A DNA stretch of 64,000 nucleotides, taken from positions 682,001-746,000 of the forward strand of contig NZ_JAASQU010000002.1 of NCBI RefSeq assembly GCF_011762005.1, given 5' to 3'. The stretch comes from Qipengyuania flava. Lineage in GTDB: Bacteria > Pseudomonadota > Alphaproteobacteria > Sphingomonadales > Sphingomonadaceae. The notes beneath the pieces are model-generated. The model was not told where the DNA came from and did not search any database. It saw only the letters and a list, made by a program, of their open reading frames with translations. This document shows, piece by piece, positions 54,556-62,504 of the stretch (positions are counted from its first letter, which is position 1; each line of letters opens with the position of its first letter). The translations under genes and the position numbers were made by a program.

Positions 54556-56864
54556 GCCGGCTCGCGGATCTCGACCAAGGGCACGCTGGGCGCTTCGCCA
54601 GCAGCGAAGGCAAGGCCGGAAACGTCGAGCCGATCCTCGGCGAACCGTACCGGTACGTCGAACAGAAACCCCGCGGTGATCTCCACGCCGGTCGCGGGCG
54701 CGGTTTCGAAAACGATCCAGCCGCCGGTTTCGAATTGCCAGTCTGCGATTTCGCTTCCGTCCAGCGCCACTTGCAGGCTGGACGGTACCGGGCGGGTGAT
54801 CGGGCGTTTCTGGTCGCCATAGGTCTTCGCCAGACGAAAACGACTGGTGTTGCCGTCCCCCGTTCCGAGGGGCTGGTCGAGCGGTGTGGGCTGGCCGGTC
54901 ATGCGGTTGGAGCTGAAGTCGAAGGGATCGCGCAGGCGGAATCCACGTGCGGGGCCGTAGCGCGCGCGAAAGAAAGCCAGCAGCGTGCCCAATTCGCTCT
55001 CGGAGCGGATGCCGGGGCCGACGTCGTACCGCATCCGCGCATCCGACCACAACGCATTGCGATGCTCGTGCCCCGACGCGGTGACCGCGACAAAGGTAGA
55101 GAATTCCGGGCTCGCCGCGGCATCGCGCCCCAGTTCGAGCGGATAGGCGACATCGTCGAAGGCGATCATGGTTTGCTCTCCCGAAGGCAGGCGGGTGTAT
55201 CCGTCGCGCGCGACCTGTGGCAGCGCCCAGACAAAGCGCTGCGTCACTCCGCGATCGCGCGCCGCGTCGAGCGCGCGATCAATAAGCGGCCAGTACCCTT
55301 CGCTGTTTTCGGGCAGCAGCACGAAGCCGGAGAAGTAGTCGGTCGCAGCGACCGGATATCCCAGGTGATCGGCTACGAACCCGTCAGCCCGGCGGCGCGC
55401 GGCGTCGGCGCCACCGGTCAGCCAGTCATAGTCCTCCAGTTGCAAGCGGTCGAAAGCGGGATAGCGCCAGCCGACGGGCATGTTGGCGCGCCAGGCATCG
55501 GGCGTAGCGGGATCGAGCACGGTCGGAGTGAAGGTCAGCAGCAGGACCTCTGCATCACCCGAAGCCGCGTCGCGCACGGCTTCGGCAAGCGCGTCGGTCG
55601 AATCCGACAGGATGTGACCTGCCGCGTCGAGCAGCGCGCGCTGTCCCGCATCGAGCGGTGCGCGAAGCGTGGGGATCGCTACCGGATCGTCACCCAGCGC
55701 CTGGCGCGCACTCGCGTCATAGATGCAGGGCGCTCCGCTTTCCGGCACCGTCCACCACCACGGCTCGCCGATCTGGAACAGCACCCGCAACCCCGCATCG
55801 CGAGCGATGGCGACAAAGGCGCGTGCGACCTGCTGCAGATAGGCCATCGCCCCGGCATGAGCCGGTGACAGCAGAGTCGAAGGCGGAACCCAGCCGGTCA
55901 GCGCCGCCGAACCGTCCGGCGCGCGCTGTTTCCAGTCGTTCCAGCAATGCGCATCGAACAATTCGTAGGAAAGCGACCAGATCAGTTCGAAATCGAGTTC
56001 GCGTGCCCTGTCGGCGTAGGCACGGTGCCATGCCTCGCACGGGCCGTTGAGAACGCCACCAGCAAGGCTAATGTAATGAGCATCGCCCAGCGGCTCGAGC
56101 CGGAAGTAATGGCTCATGCCCACATAGTGAACGATGCGGCCGCGATAGCCGAGCCCTTCGATATTGCGCAGCAGCCGCGCGGGGGTTTGGTTGAAGCTGT
56201 CGTCATAGGCGGTGGCGATCTGCTCGCCATGCGCCGGTAGCAGGACATCGCCTGTTTCCAGCGAGGCATGGGCGCCTTCGCAGCTTAAGCCGCTCATTTC
56301 GGCCCAGCCGTCGACGCGTGCCGGCAATTGCTCGGTGCTGCCCTCGACATAGCCTTGGGGCACCAGGCTGATGAATATGCGATCGATATCGCTCGGGTGC
56401 ACGGGCTCGCCAGGCAGGCTATATCCCGACTGGAGCGCCGAGAAAGGCAGTTCGATCAGGGCGTCGTTCGGCGTGCCGCTGGCATAATTCCACAGCCGGA
56501 CATACCAGGCGCGCGCATTGCCTGCGGCGTCGCGGCCCTCGATCGTCAGCGTCGGGCCATGCGGCTGGTCGAGCGCGATCACCCCGCCGCTGCGCCAGCG
56601 AAACTTGAGGATGCAGTGCGCGTAATCACGCTGCGTCTCATAGGCGAGCAGGGGATGGTCCAGCCGGTCTTCGCTCTCCCAGATCAGTCCCGCGAGTTCG
56701 CCGTTGTGATAGAAGCTGCAGTCGACCCGCAGAGCATCCGCCGCGGTGCTCACGACGCTTGCCATCATCGGTCGCGGGAAATTGACCGTCCAGAAGCGCG
56801 GATCGAAACGCTGAATGTAGCAGCAATGCTGCCCGCGACGCTCGCGCGCTAGCCAGAATGCCAT
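54552..56864 (-). CDS. GTA DUF2460 protein (g12 homologue) fused to a large glycosidase-like N-terminal region
   Basis: 770 aa. Residues about 565-770 are DUF2460 (TIGR02217), the RcGTA g12 domain: FDDVAYPLELGRDAAASPEFSTFV, SGHEHRNALWSDARMRYDVGPGIR and GFRLRDPFDFSSN. Residues 1-200 look like a beta-sandwich or carbohydrate-binding module (ILKFRWRSGG, IEGRDAAGN). Residues about 200-550 look like a TIM barrel: an IGEPWWW block near 366-372 resembling the beta-4 acid/base motif of GH-A glycosidases, and a Glu pair in LPENSEGYW near 518-526 that could be the beta-7 nucleophile. RcGTA g12 is only about 200 aa. The ATG has AGGAGGG 6 bases upstream. Alternative: a tail-sheath or fibre-like protein. 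Confidence 0.8.
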   Translation of the reverse strand: MAFWLARERRGQHCCYIQRFDPRFWTVNFPRPMMASVVSTAADALRVDCSFYHNGELAGLIWESEDRLDHPLLAYETQRDYAHCILKFRWRSGGVIALDQPHGPTLTIEGRDAAGNARAWYVRLWNYASGTPNDALIELPFSALQSGYSLPGEPVHPSDIDRIFISLVPQGYVEGSTEQLPARVDGWAEMSGLSCEGAHASLETGDVLLPAHGEQIATAYDDSFNQTPARLLRNIEGLGYRGRIVHYVGMSHYFRLEPLGDAHYISLAGGVLNGPCEAWHRAYADRARELDFELIWSLSYELFDAHCWNDWKQRAPDGSAALTGWVPPSTLLSPAHAGAMAYLQQVARAFVAIARDAGLRVLFQIGEPWWWTVPESGAPCIYDASARQALGDDPVAIPTLRAPLDAGQRALLDAAGHILSDSTDALAEAVRDAASGDAEVLLLTFTPTVLDPATPDAWRANMPVGWRYPAFDRLQLEDYDWLTGGADAARRRADGFVADHLGYPVAATDYFSGFVLLPENSEGYWPLIDRALDAARDRGVTQRFVWALPQVARDGYTRLPSGEQTMIAFDDVAYPLELGRDAAASPEFSTFVAVTASGHEHRNALWSDARMRYDVGPGIRSESELGTLLAFFRARYGPARGFRLRDPFDFSSNRMTGQPTPLDQPLGTGDGNTSRFRLAKTYGDQKRPITRPVPSSLQVALDGSEIADWQFETGGWIVFETAPATGVEITAGFLFDVPVRFAEDRLDVSGLAFAAGEAPSVPLVEIREPA

Positions 56865-56879
56865 TTTCAACCCTCCTGT

Positions 56880-57452
56880 TCAGCGCGAGAGCGCGCGGCG
56901 CACCGCGCTGGCGACCTGTCGCGAAGACCGCTGCAGTGCGACCGGTGCGGAGCTACCCTTGGGAGCAGCCAGGTTGATCGAGACTCGTACTTCTCGACCC
57001 GCGGTCTGCGCGACGTTGCCGGGATCGACGCGTCCGGCGCTTGTCGGGACGAAGAGCTCAGGCCCGCGCTCTCCAACGAGGTACGGTCGGTCGGGCGCTA
57101 CCAGGCCCCCGGTCGCGCGCCCGGGCAGGCCGAGCAACGATCCGACCGCGCCGCCCAGTATCGCAGCGAAGCCACCGCTTGCCGCGCCGCCGATCAGTCG
57201 GTCGAGGCCGAGCTGCAGGGCGCGTTCGGCGATCTGGTCGAGCGCGGTGCCCGCGATGCGTTTGAGATCCTCGAACCCCAGGCCGCCCTTGCGAATGGCG
57301 GCCAGCAGGCTGCGCTCGAGGACACTCCCCGCCTGGTCGAACCCGTCGACCAGCGTGCTGTCCAAGGTCCCACGCATCTGCTGCATGTCGGCGGCGAAGG
57401 CGCGCGTGTCTGCGCGCACCGAAACGATCATCTCGTCGATCTCGTCATCCAT
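56880..57452 (-). CDS. GTA tail tape-measure protein (g11 homologue)
   Basis: 190-aa short tape measure. Helical start with MDDEIDEMIVSVRADTRAFAADMQQMRGTLDSTLVDG and LERSLLAAIRKGGLGFEDLKRIAGTALDQIAERALQLGLDRLIG, then the Gly/Ala-rich hydrophobic GGFAAILGGAVGSLLGLPG (about 95-115) and the domain GGLVAPDRPYLVGERGPELFVP common to lambda-type tape measures. Its size implies a tail of roughly RcGTA length. It overlaps the preceding chaperone gene by 8 bases. Confidence 0.88.
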   Translation of the reverse strand: MDDEIDEMIVSVRADTRAFAADMQQMRGTLDSTLVDGFDQAGSVLERSLLAAIRKGGLGFEDLKRIAGTALDQIAERALQLGLDRLIGGAASGGFAAILGGAVGSLLGLPGRATGGLVAPDRPYLVGERGPELFVPTSAGRVDPGNVAQTAGREVRVSINLAAPKGSSAPVALQRSSRQVASAVRRALSR

Positions 57453-57639
57453 CGCGATCCCTTTCGATCAGTGCGGCGATTTCAGCTGGTGTGGGTGGAA
57501 GTTGTGTAGGTGCCGGAGGAGCAATGCTCGCGGCCAGTTCGGATGGCGTGGCGTCCCAGAAGACGCGCGGCGTCCAGCCGAGCCGCAGCGCGGCCAGGCC
57601 CGCCAATTGCAGCGCCCGGGCTGCGAAGCGCTCGCTCAC
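57445..57639 (-). CDS. GTA tail assembly chaperone (TIGR02216-like)
   Basis: 64-aa acidic/hydrophobic protein: MSERFAARALQLAGLAALRLGWTPRVFWDATPSELAAS is the TIGR02216 pattern found beside g10 in GTA clusters, and the tail PAEIAALIERDRDG is its end. It sits between g10 and g11 (overlap of 4 and 8 bases). Assumed to guide tape-measure and tube assembly, like the lambda G/GT pair. Confidence 0.8.
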   Translation of the reverse strand: MSERFAARALQLAGLAALRLGWTPRVFWDATPSELAASIAPPAPTQLPPTPAEIAALIERDRDG

Positions 57640-57965
57640 TTCCGGCCCCGGAGGATTTCGCCCAACAGCGCACGCAGCGGCGCGGCGGAAGCGGCTAAGC
57701 CCTGTTCGATTACGGCCGCACCCACCTTTGCGCGTGAGTGTTTACCGGGCTCGTCGAGGCAGTGCCAGAAGAGCGTGGCCAGCTCGCTGAGCCGTAGCTG
57801 GCCTTCGCCCGCGCGTTCGACCAGCGCGAACAGGGGGCCGAGCTCCTCCTCTGCGCGCACGAGCGCATCGAAACTCGGACGCAGGAGCCGGGTTTGGCCC
57901 TCGATTGTCAGCAGGGCTTCGCCGCGCGCGGTGTTGGCTGATTTCGCGCTGTCGACACCGCTCAT
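57636..57965 (-). CDS. GTA tail assembly protein (g10 homologue)
   Basis: 109-aa protein: LTIEGQTRLLRPSFDALVRAEEELGPLFALVERAGEGQLRLSELATLFWHCL is shared with the GTA gp10 family (tail chaperone-like), the C-terminal segment GLAASAAPLRALLGEIL being conserved. Its start overlaps the g9 stop and its stop overlaps the small chaperone gene. Cytoplasmic assembly factor by inference. Confidence 0.85.
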   Translation of the reverse strand: MSGVDSAKSANTARGEALLTIEGQTRLLRPSFDALVRAEEELGPLFALVERAGEGQLRLSELATLFWHCLDEPGKHSRAKVGAAVIEQGLAASAAPLRALLGEILRGRK

Positions 57966-58369
57966 GCGGGCACCACCGCGCCCGAACTTTCGAGCTGAAG
58001 CGCATAGGTGCGCTCGCCGTTGAAATCACCGGCATAGTCGAGCCGTTGGACCAGGAAGCGCCCGCGCATCTTCGCGCCGTCCTCGAAACTGAGCTCGTAC
58101 TCGTCCAGCGTTCCGGCGAGCGCATGTGTGCGGATTGCGCTCTCGGCATCCGAACCAAGAAATATTCCCGAGGCGGCGACCGACACAGAGCGCGTTCCCG
58201 CGCCCGAAAGGAGTTCGCGCCAGCCGCCACTGCCCTTGTGCGTCACCACCACCGTATCGCCGTTGACGCTCATCTGGGTGGTGCGCAGCCCGGCGACCGT
58301 GTCGTAAGTCGCGGGCGATCGCCCATCGCCGATTTTGAGAAGGAAGGCGGCGCCTTTCTGTGCGGTCAT
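57962..58369 (-). CDS. GTA major tail tube protein (g9 homologue)
   Basis: 135-aa tail tube subunit of the TP901-1 type. Begins MTAQKGAAFLLKIGDG, has TVAGLRTTQMSVNGDTVVVTHKGSGGWRELLSGAG and ends with the AGDFNGERTYALQLESSG strand seen in TP901-1-type tube proteins. The ATG is the second of two (ATGACATG), with AAAGGA upstream at good spacing. Major component of the tail by copy number. Confidence 0.9.
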   Translation of the reverse strand: MTAQKGAAFLLKIGDGRSPATYDTVAGLRTTQMSVNGDTVVVTHKGSGGWRELLSGAGTRSVSVAASGIFLGSDAESAIRTHALAGTLDEYELSFEDGAKMRGRFLVQRLDYAGDFNGERTYALQLESSGAVVPA

Positions 58370-58397
58370 GTCATGGATCCTTTCGATACGCGGGAGG

Positions 58398-58787
58398 TCA
58401 GTCGGCGAGCAGGAGGAAGCGGTATTCGAGCAGCACTGCGCGAACCGTGCTCCGGCGCCGCTCGGCGCGGCTGCGCAGGAACTGCGTCACGACCACGCGG
58501 AACCCGTCCTGCTGCGGAGCAAGCGTGGCGATGCGTTGTTCGATGCGGTCGGCGATTGCCCGGATGTTGGCCGGATCGTCGCCGCGATCGACAATCTCGA
58601 GCGCGATGCGCACTTCGCGTCCCCGGCCGGTTTTGTGCGACCAGTCGGCGCTGGCGCTCGCGGCGATGGCGCAATGCGGCGGGCTTGCTGCGGGTGGAGC
58701 CTCTTCCTCGACTGCATTGAGCAAGCCCAACAGCACCGGGTCGGCCCGGAGCCAGGCGATCAGCGTGCGGCGTAGCGCGCTTTCCAT
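58398..58787 (-). CDS. GTA tail terminator (g8 homologue, DUF3168)
   Basis: 129-aa protein: MESALRRTLIAWLRADPVLLGLL at the N-terminus and VRIALEIVDRGDDPANIRAIADRIEQRI match DUF3168, the tail-terminator or completion protein. GGGAGGA upstream of the ATG gives a good ribosome binding site. Its start codon overlaps the stop of the 51-codon ORF upstream (TGATG), a strong coupling. Confidence 0.85.
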   Translation of the reverse strand: MESALRRTLIAWLRADPVLLGLLNAVEEEAPPAASPPHCAIAASASADWSHKTGRGREVRIALEIVDRGDDPANIRAIADRIEQRIATLAPQQDGFRVVVTQFLRSRAERRRSTVRAVLLEYRFLLLAD

Positions 58788-58942
58788 CAGCGATCCTCCC
58801 GGGCGAAGTGCGGCCACAGCAGCGTGGCGCGGTGCCAGCGTTGCATGTCGGCATTGCGGCGGTGCAGGCGCATTTCGGCAGCGGCCTGTGCGCGACGGGC
58901 GGCGCGGAGCACGAGTTGCTCCGCCAGACGTGCGAAACTCAC
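58787..58942 (-). CDS. 51-codon ORF between g6 and g8
   Basis: A 51-aa basic, Ala/Arg-rich helix-forming protein, MSFARLAEQLVLRAARRAQ and ending HFAREDR, starting with GTG. The start overlaps the g6 stop (GTGA) and its own TGA overlaps the g8 ATG (TGATG). The position corresponds to RcGTA g7, the head-tail stopper or closure protein, but it is much shorter and I cannot recognise homology. It could be a reduced g7, or a spacer ORF that couples the genes. Confidence 0.6.
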   Translation of the reverse strand: MSFARLAEQLVLRAARRAQAAAEMRLHRRNADMQRWHRATLLWPHFAREDR

Positions 58943-59229
58943 AGCCGCAGCTCGCGATAGGGGCGCCACAGCGCCGCCACCGCGGCGGGCAGATGGTCGC
59001 CATCGGGGCGGTCGCGTTCGCGATAGTGATGCGCGGCGAAGCGGATGATGCCGTGGCGTAAGGGTTCGGGCAGCGTCGCCCAGTCGTCGGCATCGATCGC
59101 GGTGAAACGCAGGCACATCCGCCACGCGCTCTCGAGCAGGCGGAGCAGCAGCGCGTCTTCGCGCGCGGTGCTTATCGCCAGCCATTGCTTGAGCGCGTCG
59201 AGCGGCTGGCCGGACAGGTCTGTCGGCAT
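58939..59229 (-). CDS. GTA head-tail connector (g6 homologue)
   Basis: 96-aa protein resembling phage gp6-type head-tail adaptors: alpha-helical LDALKQWLAISTAREDALLLRLLESAWRMCLRFTAID and RHGIIRFAAHHYRERD. Between the capsid gene and the small ORF. Ends with LWRPYRELRL. Binds the portal and the tail terminator. Good spacing and no frameshift. Confidence 0.85.
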   Translation of the reverse strand: MPTDLSGQPLDALKQWLAISTAREDALLLRLLESAWRMCLRFTAIDADDWATLPEPLRHGIIRFAAHHYRERDRPDGDHLPAAVAALWRPYRELRL

Positions 59230-59310
59230 GGAGATGGGTCCCGATTGGCAGGCAGGGTGCCCGCGCCGGAAAGGGAGAACCGGCGCGGGCGGGCGGAAGC
59301 GGCTTTCCGC

Positions 59311-60447
59311 CTATTCCTCGATCTTGAGCAGCTTGATCGCGTTGCCGTCGAGCACCTGCCCGCCGACGCGCTTGGTGGCGTAGAAATGCACGAAGGGCTT
59401 GTTGGTGAAGGGGTCACGCAGCACCTGCGTCGCGCTGCGTTCGGCGATCAAATAGCCGTGGCGGAAGTTGCCGAAGGCGATCGGGACTGCGCCCGCGGCG
59501 ATATCGGGCATGTCCTCCGCCTCGACCACCGGATAGCCGAGCAGCCGGTCTGGCTGCCCCTCGACCAGTCCCGGCTGCCACAGGAAGGCCCCATCCTCGC
59601 TGCGCAGCTTGCGCACCTCCGCGAGCGTTGCCGAGTTCATCACGAAGCTCGCGCCCTGCCGGTGACCCGCCTTCAGCGCGTGGACGAGGTCGATCAGCCG
59701 GTTCTCGGGCGCATCACCGAGCCCGCTTGCCGCGCCCGTCCCGAGATATTGGAGCGTGCCGAAAGCGCGCAGGTCGTCAGGCGTGGTCGCGGTCGGGGCG
59801 GTGAGGAAGCCAGCGGGCTGGTCGTTGCCCGAACCCGCCACGAAAGCGGCTCCCTCGGCGCGCGCGAACTCCATCGCAATCTCGCTCGCGAGCCAGCTCT
59901 CGAGGTCGAAGCCGGCATCGTCGAGCATCGCCTGGCTCGCTGCCGGATTGGCGTAGAGCTCGCCCGTCGGAGGCGCGATCTCGGCAAATTCGGGCGTGTC
60001 GGTCTCGGGCCGCGCCGCGGTCTCGCTGACCCAGCCGCTGGCGGTTCCACCGGTGGTGATGAGCTTGCGGTACCCCGCACTGCCGGTCTGGACGACCTGC
60101 GCGATGGCGCGGATCGGGCTGATCGCGGTGAGTTCGCGCGCGATAGCGGCGTCGATCTGCTGCGGCACGGCATAACCGCCATCGGCGGGCACGCCGGCGG
60201 TGAGCGACTTGACTTCGGTTGTCGCGCCGCGGCGCAGATAGCCGTCGACGAAGCCCTTCACTTCGGGCGCGGGATCCGCAGCGCCCGAAAGCGCAGGGCG
60301 GCTCGCGACACGGCCGATCTTCTCGACGCGGGCCTTCACCTCATCGACATCGCCGCGCAGCAGCGCGACATCGGCCTCGAGCGAGTCTTGGCGCGCGACG
60401 ATATCGAAGCTCGTTTCGGCGGGATCGGTGGGGGTGGTCGTTTCCAT
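59311..60447 (-). CDS. GTA major capsid protein, HK97 type (g5 homologue)
   Basis: 378-aa HK97-fold capsid protein with an N-terminal helical scaffold-like region (residues about 1-85, cleaved in RcGTA) and the conserved shell domain starting with TAGVPADGGYAVPQQIDAAI, followed by LITTGGTASGWVSETAARPETD and GNFRHGYLIAERSATQVLRDPFTNKPFVHFYATKRVGG. The start is the ATG giving METTTPTDP, with GGAC 5 bases upstream; a longer frame runs into the terminator. Most abundant virion protein, yet a strong terminator sits between it and g4. Confidence 0.92.
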   Translation of the reverse strand: METTTPTDPAETSFDIVARQDSLEADVALLRGDVDEVKARVEKIGRVASRPALSGAADPAPEVKGFVDGYLRRGATTEVKSLTAGVPADGGYAVPQQIDAAIARELTAISPIRAIAQVVQTGSAGYRKLITTGGTASGWVSETAARPETDTPEFAEIAPPTGELYANPAASQAMLDDAGFDLESWLASEIAMEFARAEGAAFVAGSGNDQPAGFLTAPTATTPDDLRAFGTLQYLGTGAASGLGDAPENRLIDLVHALKAGHRQGASFVMNSATLAEVRKLRSEDGAFLWQPGLVEGQPDRLLGYPVVEAEDMPDIAAGAVPIAFGNFRHGYLIAERSATQVLRDPFTNKPFVHFYATKRVGGQVLDGNAIKLLKIEE

Positions 60448-60473
60448 AGCAGGGTCCTCTTTCTTCAGGGCAC

Positions 60474-60495
60474 AAAAAAGCCGCCCGAAGGCGGC
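60474..60495 (-). terminator. UUCG-capped intrinsic terminator between prohead protease and capsid genes
   Basis: On the minus strand GCCGCC, loop TTCG, GGCGGC (60495-60480), then TTTTTT (60479-60474) and GTG. A perfect 6-bp GC stem with a UUCG tetraloop and six Us, the textbook form. It lies 31 bases after the g4 stop and 27 bases before the g5 ATG, in the sense direction of the operon, so it should stop transcription unless leaky or antiterminated. Confidence 0.85.
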
Positions 60496-60525
60496 GAGGG
60501 GCATCGTTCGGGGCGGCGGGGCGGG

Positions 60526-60921
60526 TCAGGCGGTGAAGTGGATCCGTGCCTGCGGCTGCAGCGGGTGGGTGACCACGCTGACCTCGAACAGGTCGATCTC
60601 TTCGAGCATGCGGCCTGACGCTGTCCGCTGAAAGCGGCGGGCGCGGTAGCCGAAGCTGAGCCCGCTCACTGCGCGCGTTCGCAGCAGCTTGGCGGCGCGG
60701 CCCTGTGGCTGGTCGATCTGCGCGACGATCCGCAGCCCGCGCGTGTCCTCGCCTATGCGGTCGACCCAGCCGATGCGCCGGTCGGGGCTGTGCTGCCAAT
60801 AGAGCGGGATGGGCTCCCGTCGCTCGGCCAGCGTGCGCGCGAAAGCGCCGCGGCGGATCGTGTCGCGCGCGGCGTCGGCGTGATCGAACAGCGCGGCATA
60901 ACCCGCGATTCGCAGGCTCAC
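60526..60921 (-). CDS. GTA prohead protease (g4 homologue)
   Basis: 131-aa HK97-type serine protease that cleaves the capsid N-terminus. Motifs: GYAALFDHADAARDTIRRGAF, IPLYWQHSPDRRIGWV (the nucleophile region) and VSGLSFGYRA; the catalytic triad is likely His/Ser/Glu in these blocks. GTG start, overlapping the stop of the upstream membrane-protein gene by 4 bases; the longer frame to 61038 has no homology. Followed by the UUCG terminator, then the capsid gene. Confidence 0.87.
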   Translation of the reverse strand: MSLRIAGYAALFDHADAARDTIRRGAFARTLAERREPIPLYWQHSPDRRIGWVDRIGEDTRGLRIVAQIDQPQGRAAKLLRTRAVSGLSFGYRARRFQRTASGRMLEEIDLFEVSVVTHPLQPQARIHFTA

Positions 60922-61226
60922 GAGAGCATGTCCCCGACGCCGAGCCGCACTGCAATACCCACCAGCAACAGCGCGAGCACGCCGCGCACCAGCCATTCGA
61001 CCGCCGCCTTCCACGCGCTCGCCTTGGCATCGCGCCAAGCCGAGAGCAGCTCGCGCAACTCGTCGATATCGTCGGGTGCGGAGGGATCGGACAGGCCGAT
61101 CCGCTCGAGCACGCGCGCCGCGCCCAGTTCGCTCGCCTCTTCCACGATGGCGCGCAGCGTGATCAGATCGCCGCCCTGTGCATCGGCCTGTGCGATCAGC
61201 CGTGCAAGCATCTCCTCGCGGGTCAT
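60918..61226 (-). CDS. small membrane protein inserted between portal and protease (DUF6127-like)
   Basis: 102-aa protein: MTREEMLARLIAQADAQGGDLITLRAIVEEASELGAARVLERIGL then WRDAKASAWKAAVEWLVRGVLALLLVGIAVRLGVGDMLS, i.e. a helical cytoplasmic part and one hydrophobic segment of about 18 residues at the end. Such small proteins sit at this place in Sphingomonadales GTA clusters; I recall the label DUF6127 but could not check it. Overlaps portal gene (ATGA) and g4 start. Possible roles: assembly at the membrane or a holin-like role; unproven. Confidence 0.7.
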   Translation of the reverse strand: MTREEMLARLIAQADAQGGDLITLRAIVEEASELGAARVLERIGLSDPSAPDDIDELRELLSAWRDAKASAWKAAVEWLVRGVLALLLVGIAVRLGVGDMLS

Positions 61227-62380
61227 CGCGTTGCCTCCTGTCCTGCCAGCCCGAGCAGCGCGCGTTTCTCCGCGTCGCTCAGGAAGTCGGCGCTGCTGAC
61301 CTGCGCCCACAACCGCTCGCGGTCCTCGGCGAGCGCGGGGACGCGGTCGAGATCGACGCTGGCGTCCTCGGCGAACCAGTCGCTCAGCCCTGCCTGCAGT
61401 CCGCCAAGGATCTTGCCCGCCAGAGGCAGCAGCGTCAGCCGCCACAGTGCGCGATTGGCCTCGCGGTAATTGGCATAGGTGTTGTCGCCCGGCAGGCCGA
61501 GCAGCATCGGCGGCACGCCGAAGGCCAGCGCGATGTCGCGCGCGGCAGCCGCTTTCAGCGTGGCGAAATCCATGTCGGAGGGGCTGAGGCTCATCGCCTT
61601 CCAGTCGAGCCCGCCCTCGAGCAGCATCGGCCGCCCGGCATTGGCATGGCCCTGGAAGGCGTTCTGCAATTCGGCCTTCAGCCGGTCGAACTGCTCGGCG
61701 CTTAGCGCGCCGCCATCCTCGCCGTCATAAACCAGTGCGCCGCTCGGCCGCGCGGCATTCGCCAGCAGCGCGCGGTTCCACGCGCTCGCGGCATTATGGA
61801 CCGCCACTGCCGGTGCAGCCGCAGCGAGGCATCCCGCGCCGTAATGGTCGTCGGTCGGGTGGAAGCCCTTCAGGTGGACGAGGTTGGGCCAGCCATCCTC
61901 GTCATCCAGCGCGATATCCAGCGTGCGATCGGCGAGCACGTAACGATAGCGCGCCGGCCAGCCATCTTCGCCCGCGATCACCTGCACGCGCTCGGGCCGC
62001 AGCGGAAACAGCTCGACCGGGCTGCCGGTACCGTCTTTCACGATTTGGACGAAGGCATTGCCATGCAGCGCAAGCTGGGCGGCGAGTACCTCGAGCAGCG
62101 GCTGCGCCCCGCAGGAAGAACTGAGCAGTTTCGCCAGTCCTTCGTCCGCGCAGGCCACCGGCGCGCCGCCGACCCCTTCGGCCACGATCCGCACACTGCG
62201 CTGCGCCACCGGGTTGGCGAGATAGGCCTCGGCCACCTCGCGTGCATAGTCGAATGGCGCACGCTGCAGCGGACCGCCGTCGAAACCGCTCGCCCAAGGG
62301 CTGATGAAGCCGCGCGCAACAGGCGCACGCGATCCGCCCCCGCCTTTGAAGGCGGAGACGAGACTGGTGAAGAATGACAT
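61223..62380 (-). CDS. GTA portal protein (g3 homologue)
   Basis: 385-aa HK97-family portal: N-terminal WASGFDGGPLQRAPFDYAREVAEAYLANPVAQRSV, RIVAEGVGGAPV, then LHGNAFVQIVKDGTG, LHLKGFHPTDDHYGAGCLAAAAPAVAVHNAASAWN and the C-terminal helical stem FGVPPMLLGLPGDNTYANYREANRALWRL. Twelve copies form the DNA entry channel at one vertex. ATG with GGAGAGATCC upstream. Separated from the terminase gene by 124 bases. Confidence 0.92.
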   Translation of the reverse strand: MSFFTSLVSAFKGGGGSRAPVARGFISPWASGFDGGPLQRAPFDYAREVAEAYLANPVAQRSVRIVAEGVGGAPVACADEGLAKLLSSSCGAQPLLEVLAAQLALHGNAFVQIVKDGTGSPVELFPLRPERVQVIAGEDGWPARYRYVLADRTLDIALDDEDGWPNLVHLKGFHPTDDHYGAGCLAAAAPAVAVHNAASAWNRALLANAARPSGALVYDGEDGGALSAEQFDRLKAELQNAFQGHANAGRPMLLEGGLDWKAMSLSPSDMDFATLKAAAARDIALAFGVPPMLLGLPGDNTYANYREANRALWRLTLLPLAGKILGGLQAGLSDWFAEDASVDLDRVPALAEDRERLWAQVSSADFLSDAEKRALLGLAGQEATR

Positions 62381-62504
62381 GGATCTCTCCGGCTGAAGCG
62401 TAGCTAAGTGGCAACCGCCCCCAATCGGACCCGGGGCGACAGAAAGTGAACTCGGCTAGAAATTCGTCGGCCAGGCCTGACCGGGGGCCCGCTCGATCTG
62501 GTCG

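Noticed and set aside
59185..60618. 477-codon plus-strand open frame across the capsid gene
   Set aside because: Antisense to a clear HK97 capsid gene; biased composition and no homology.
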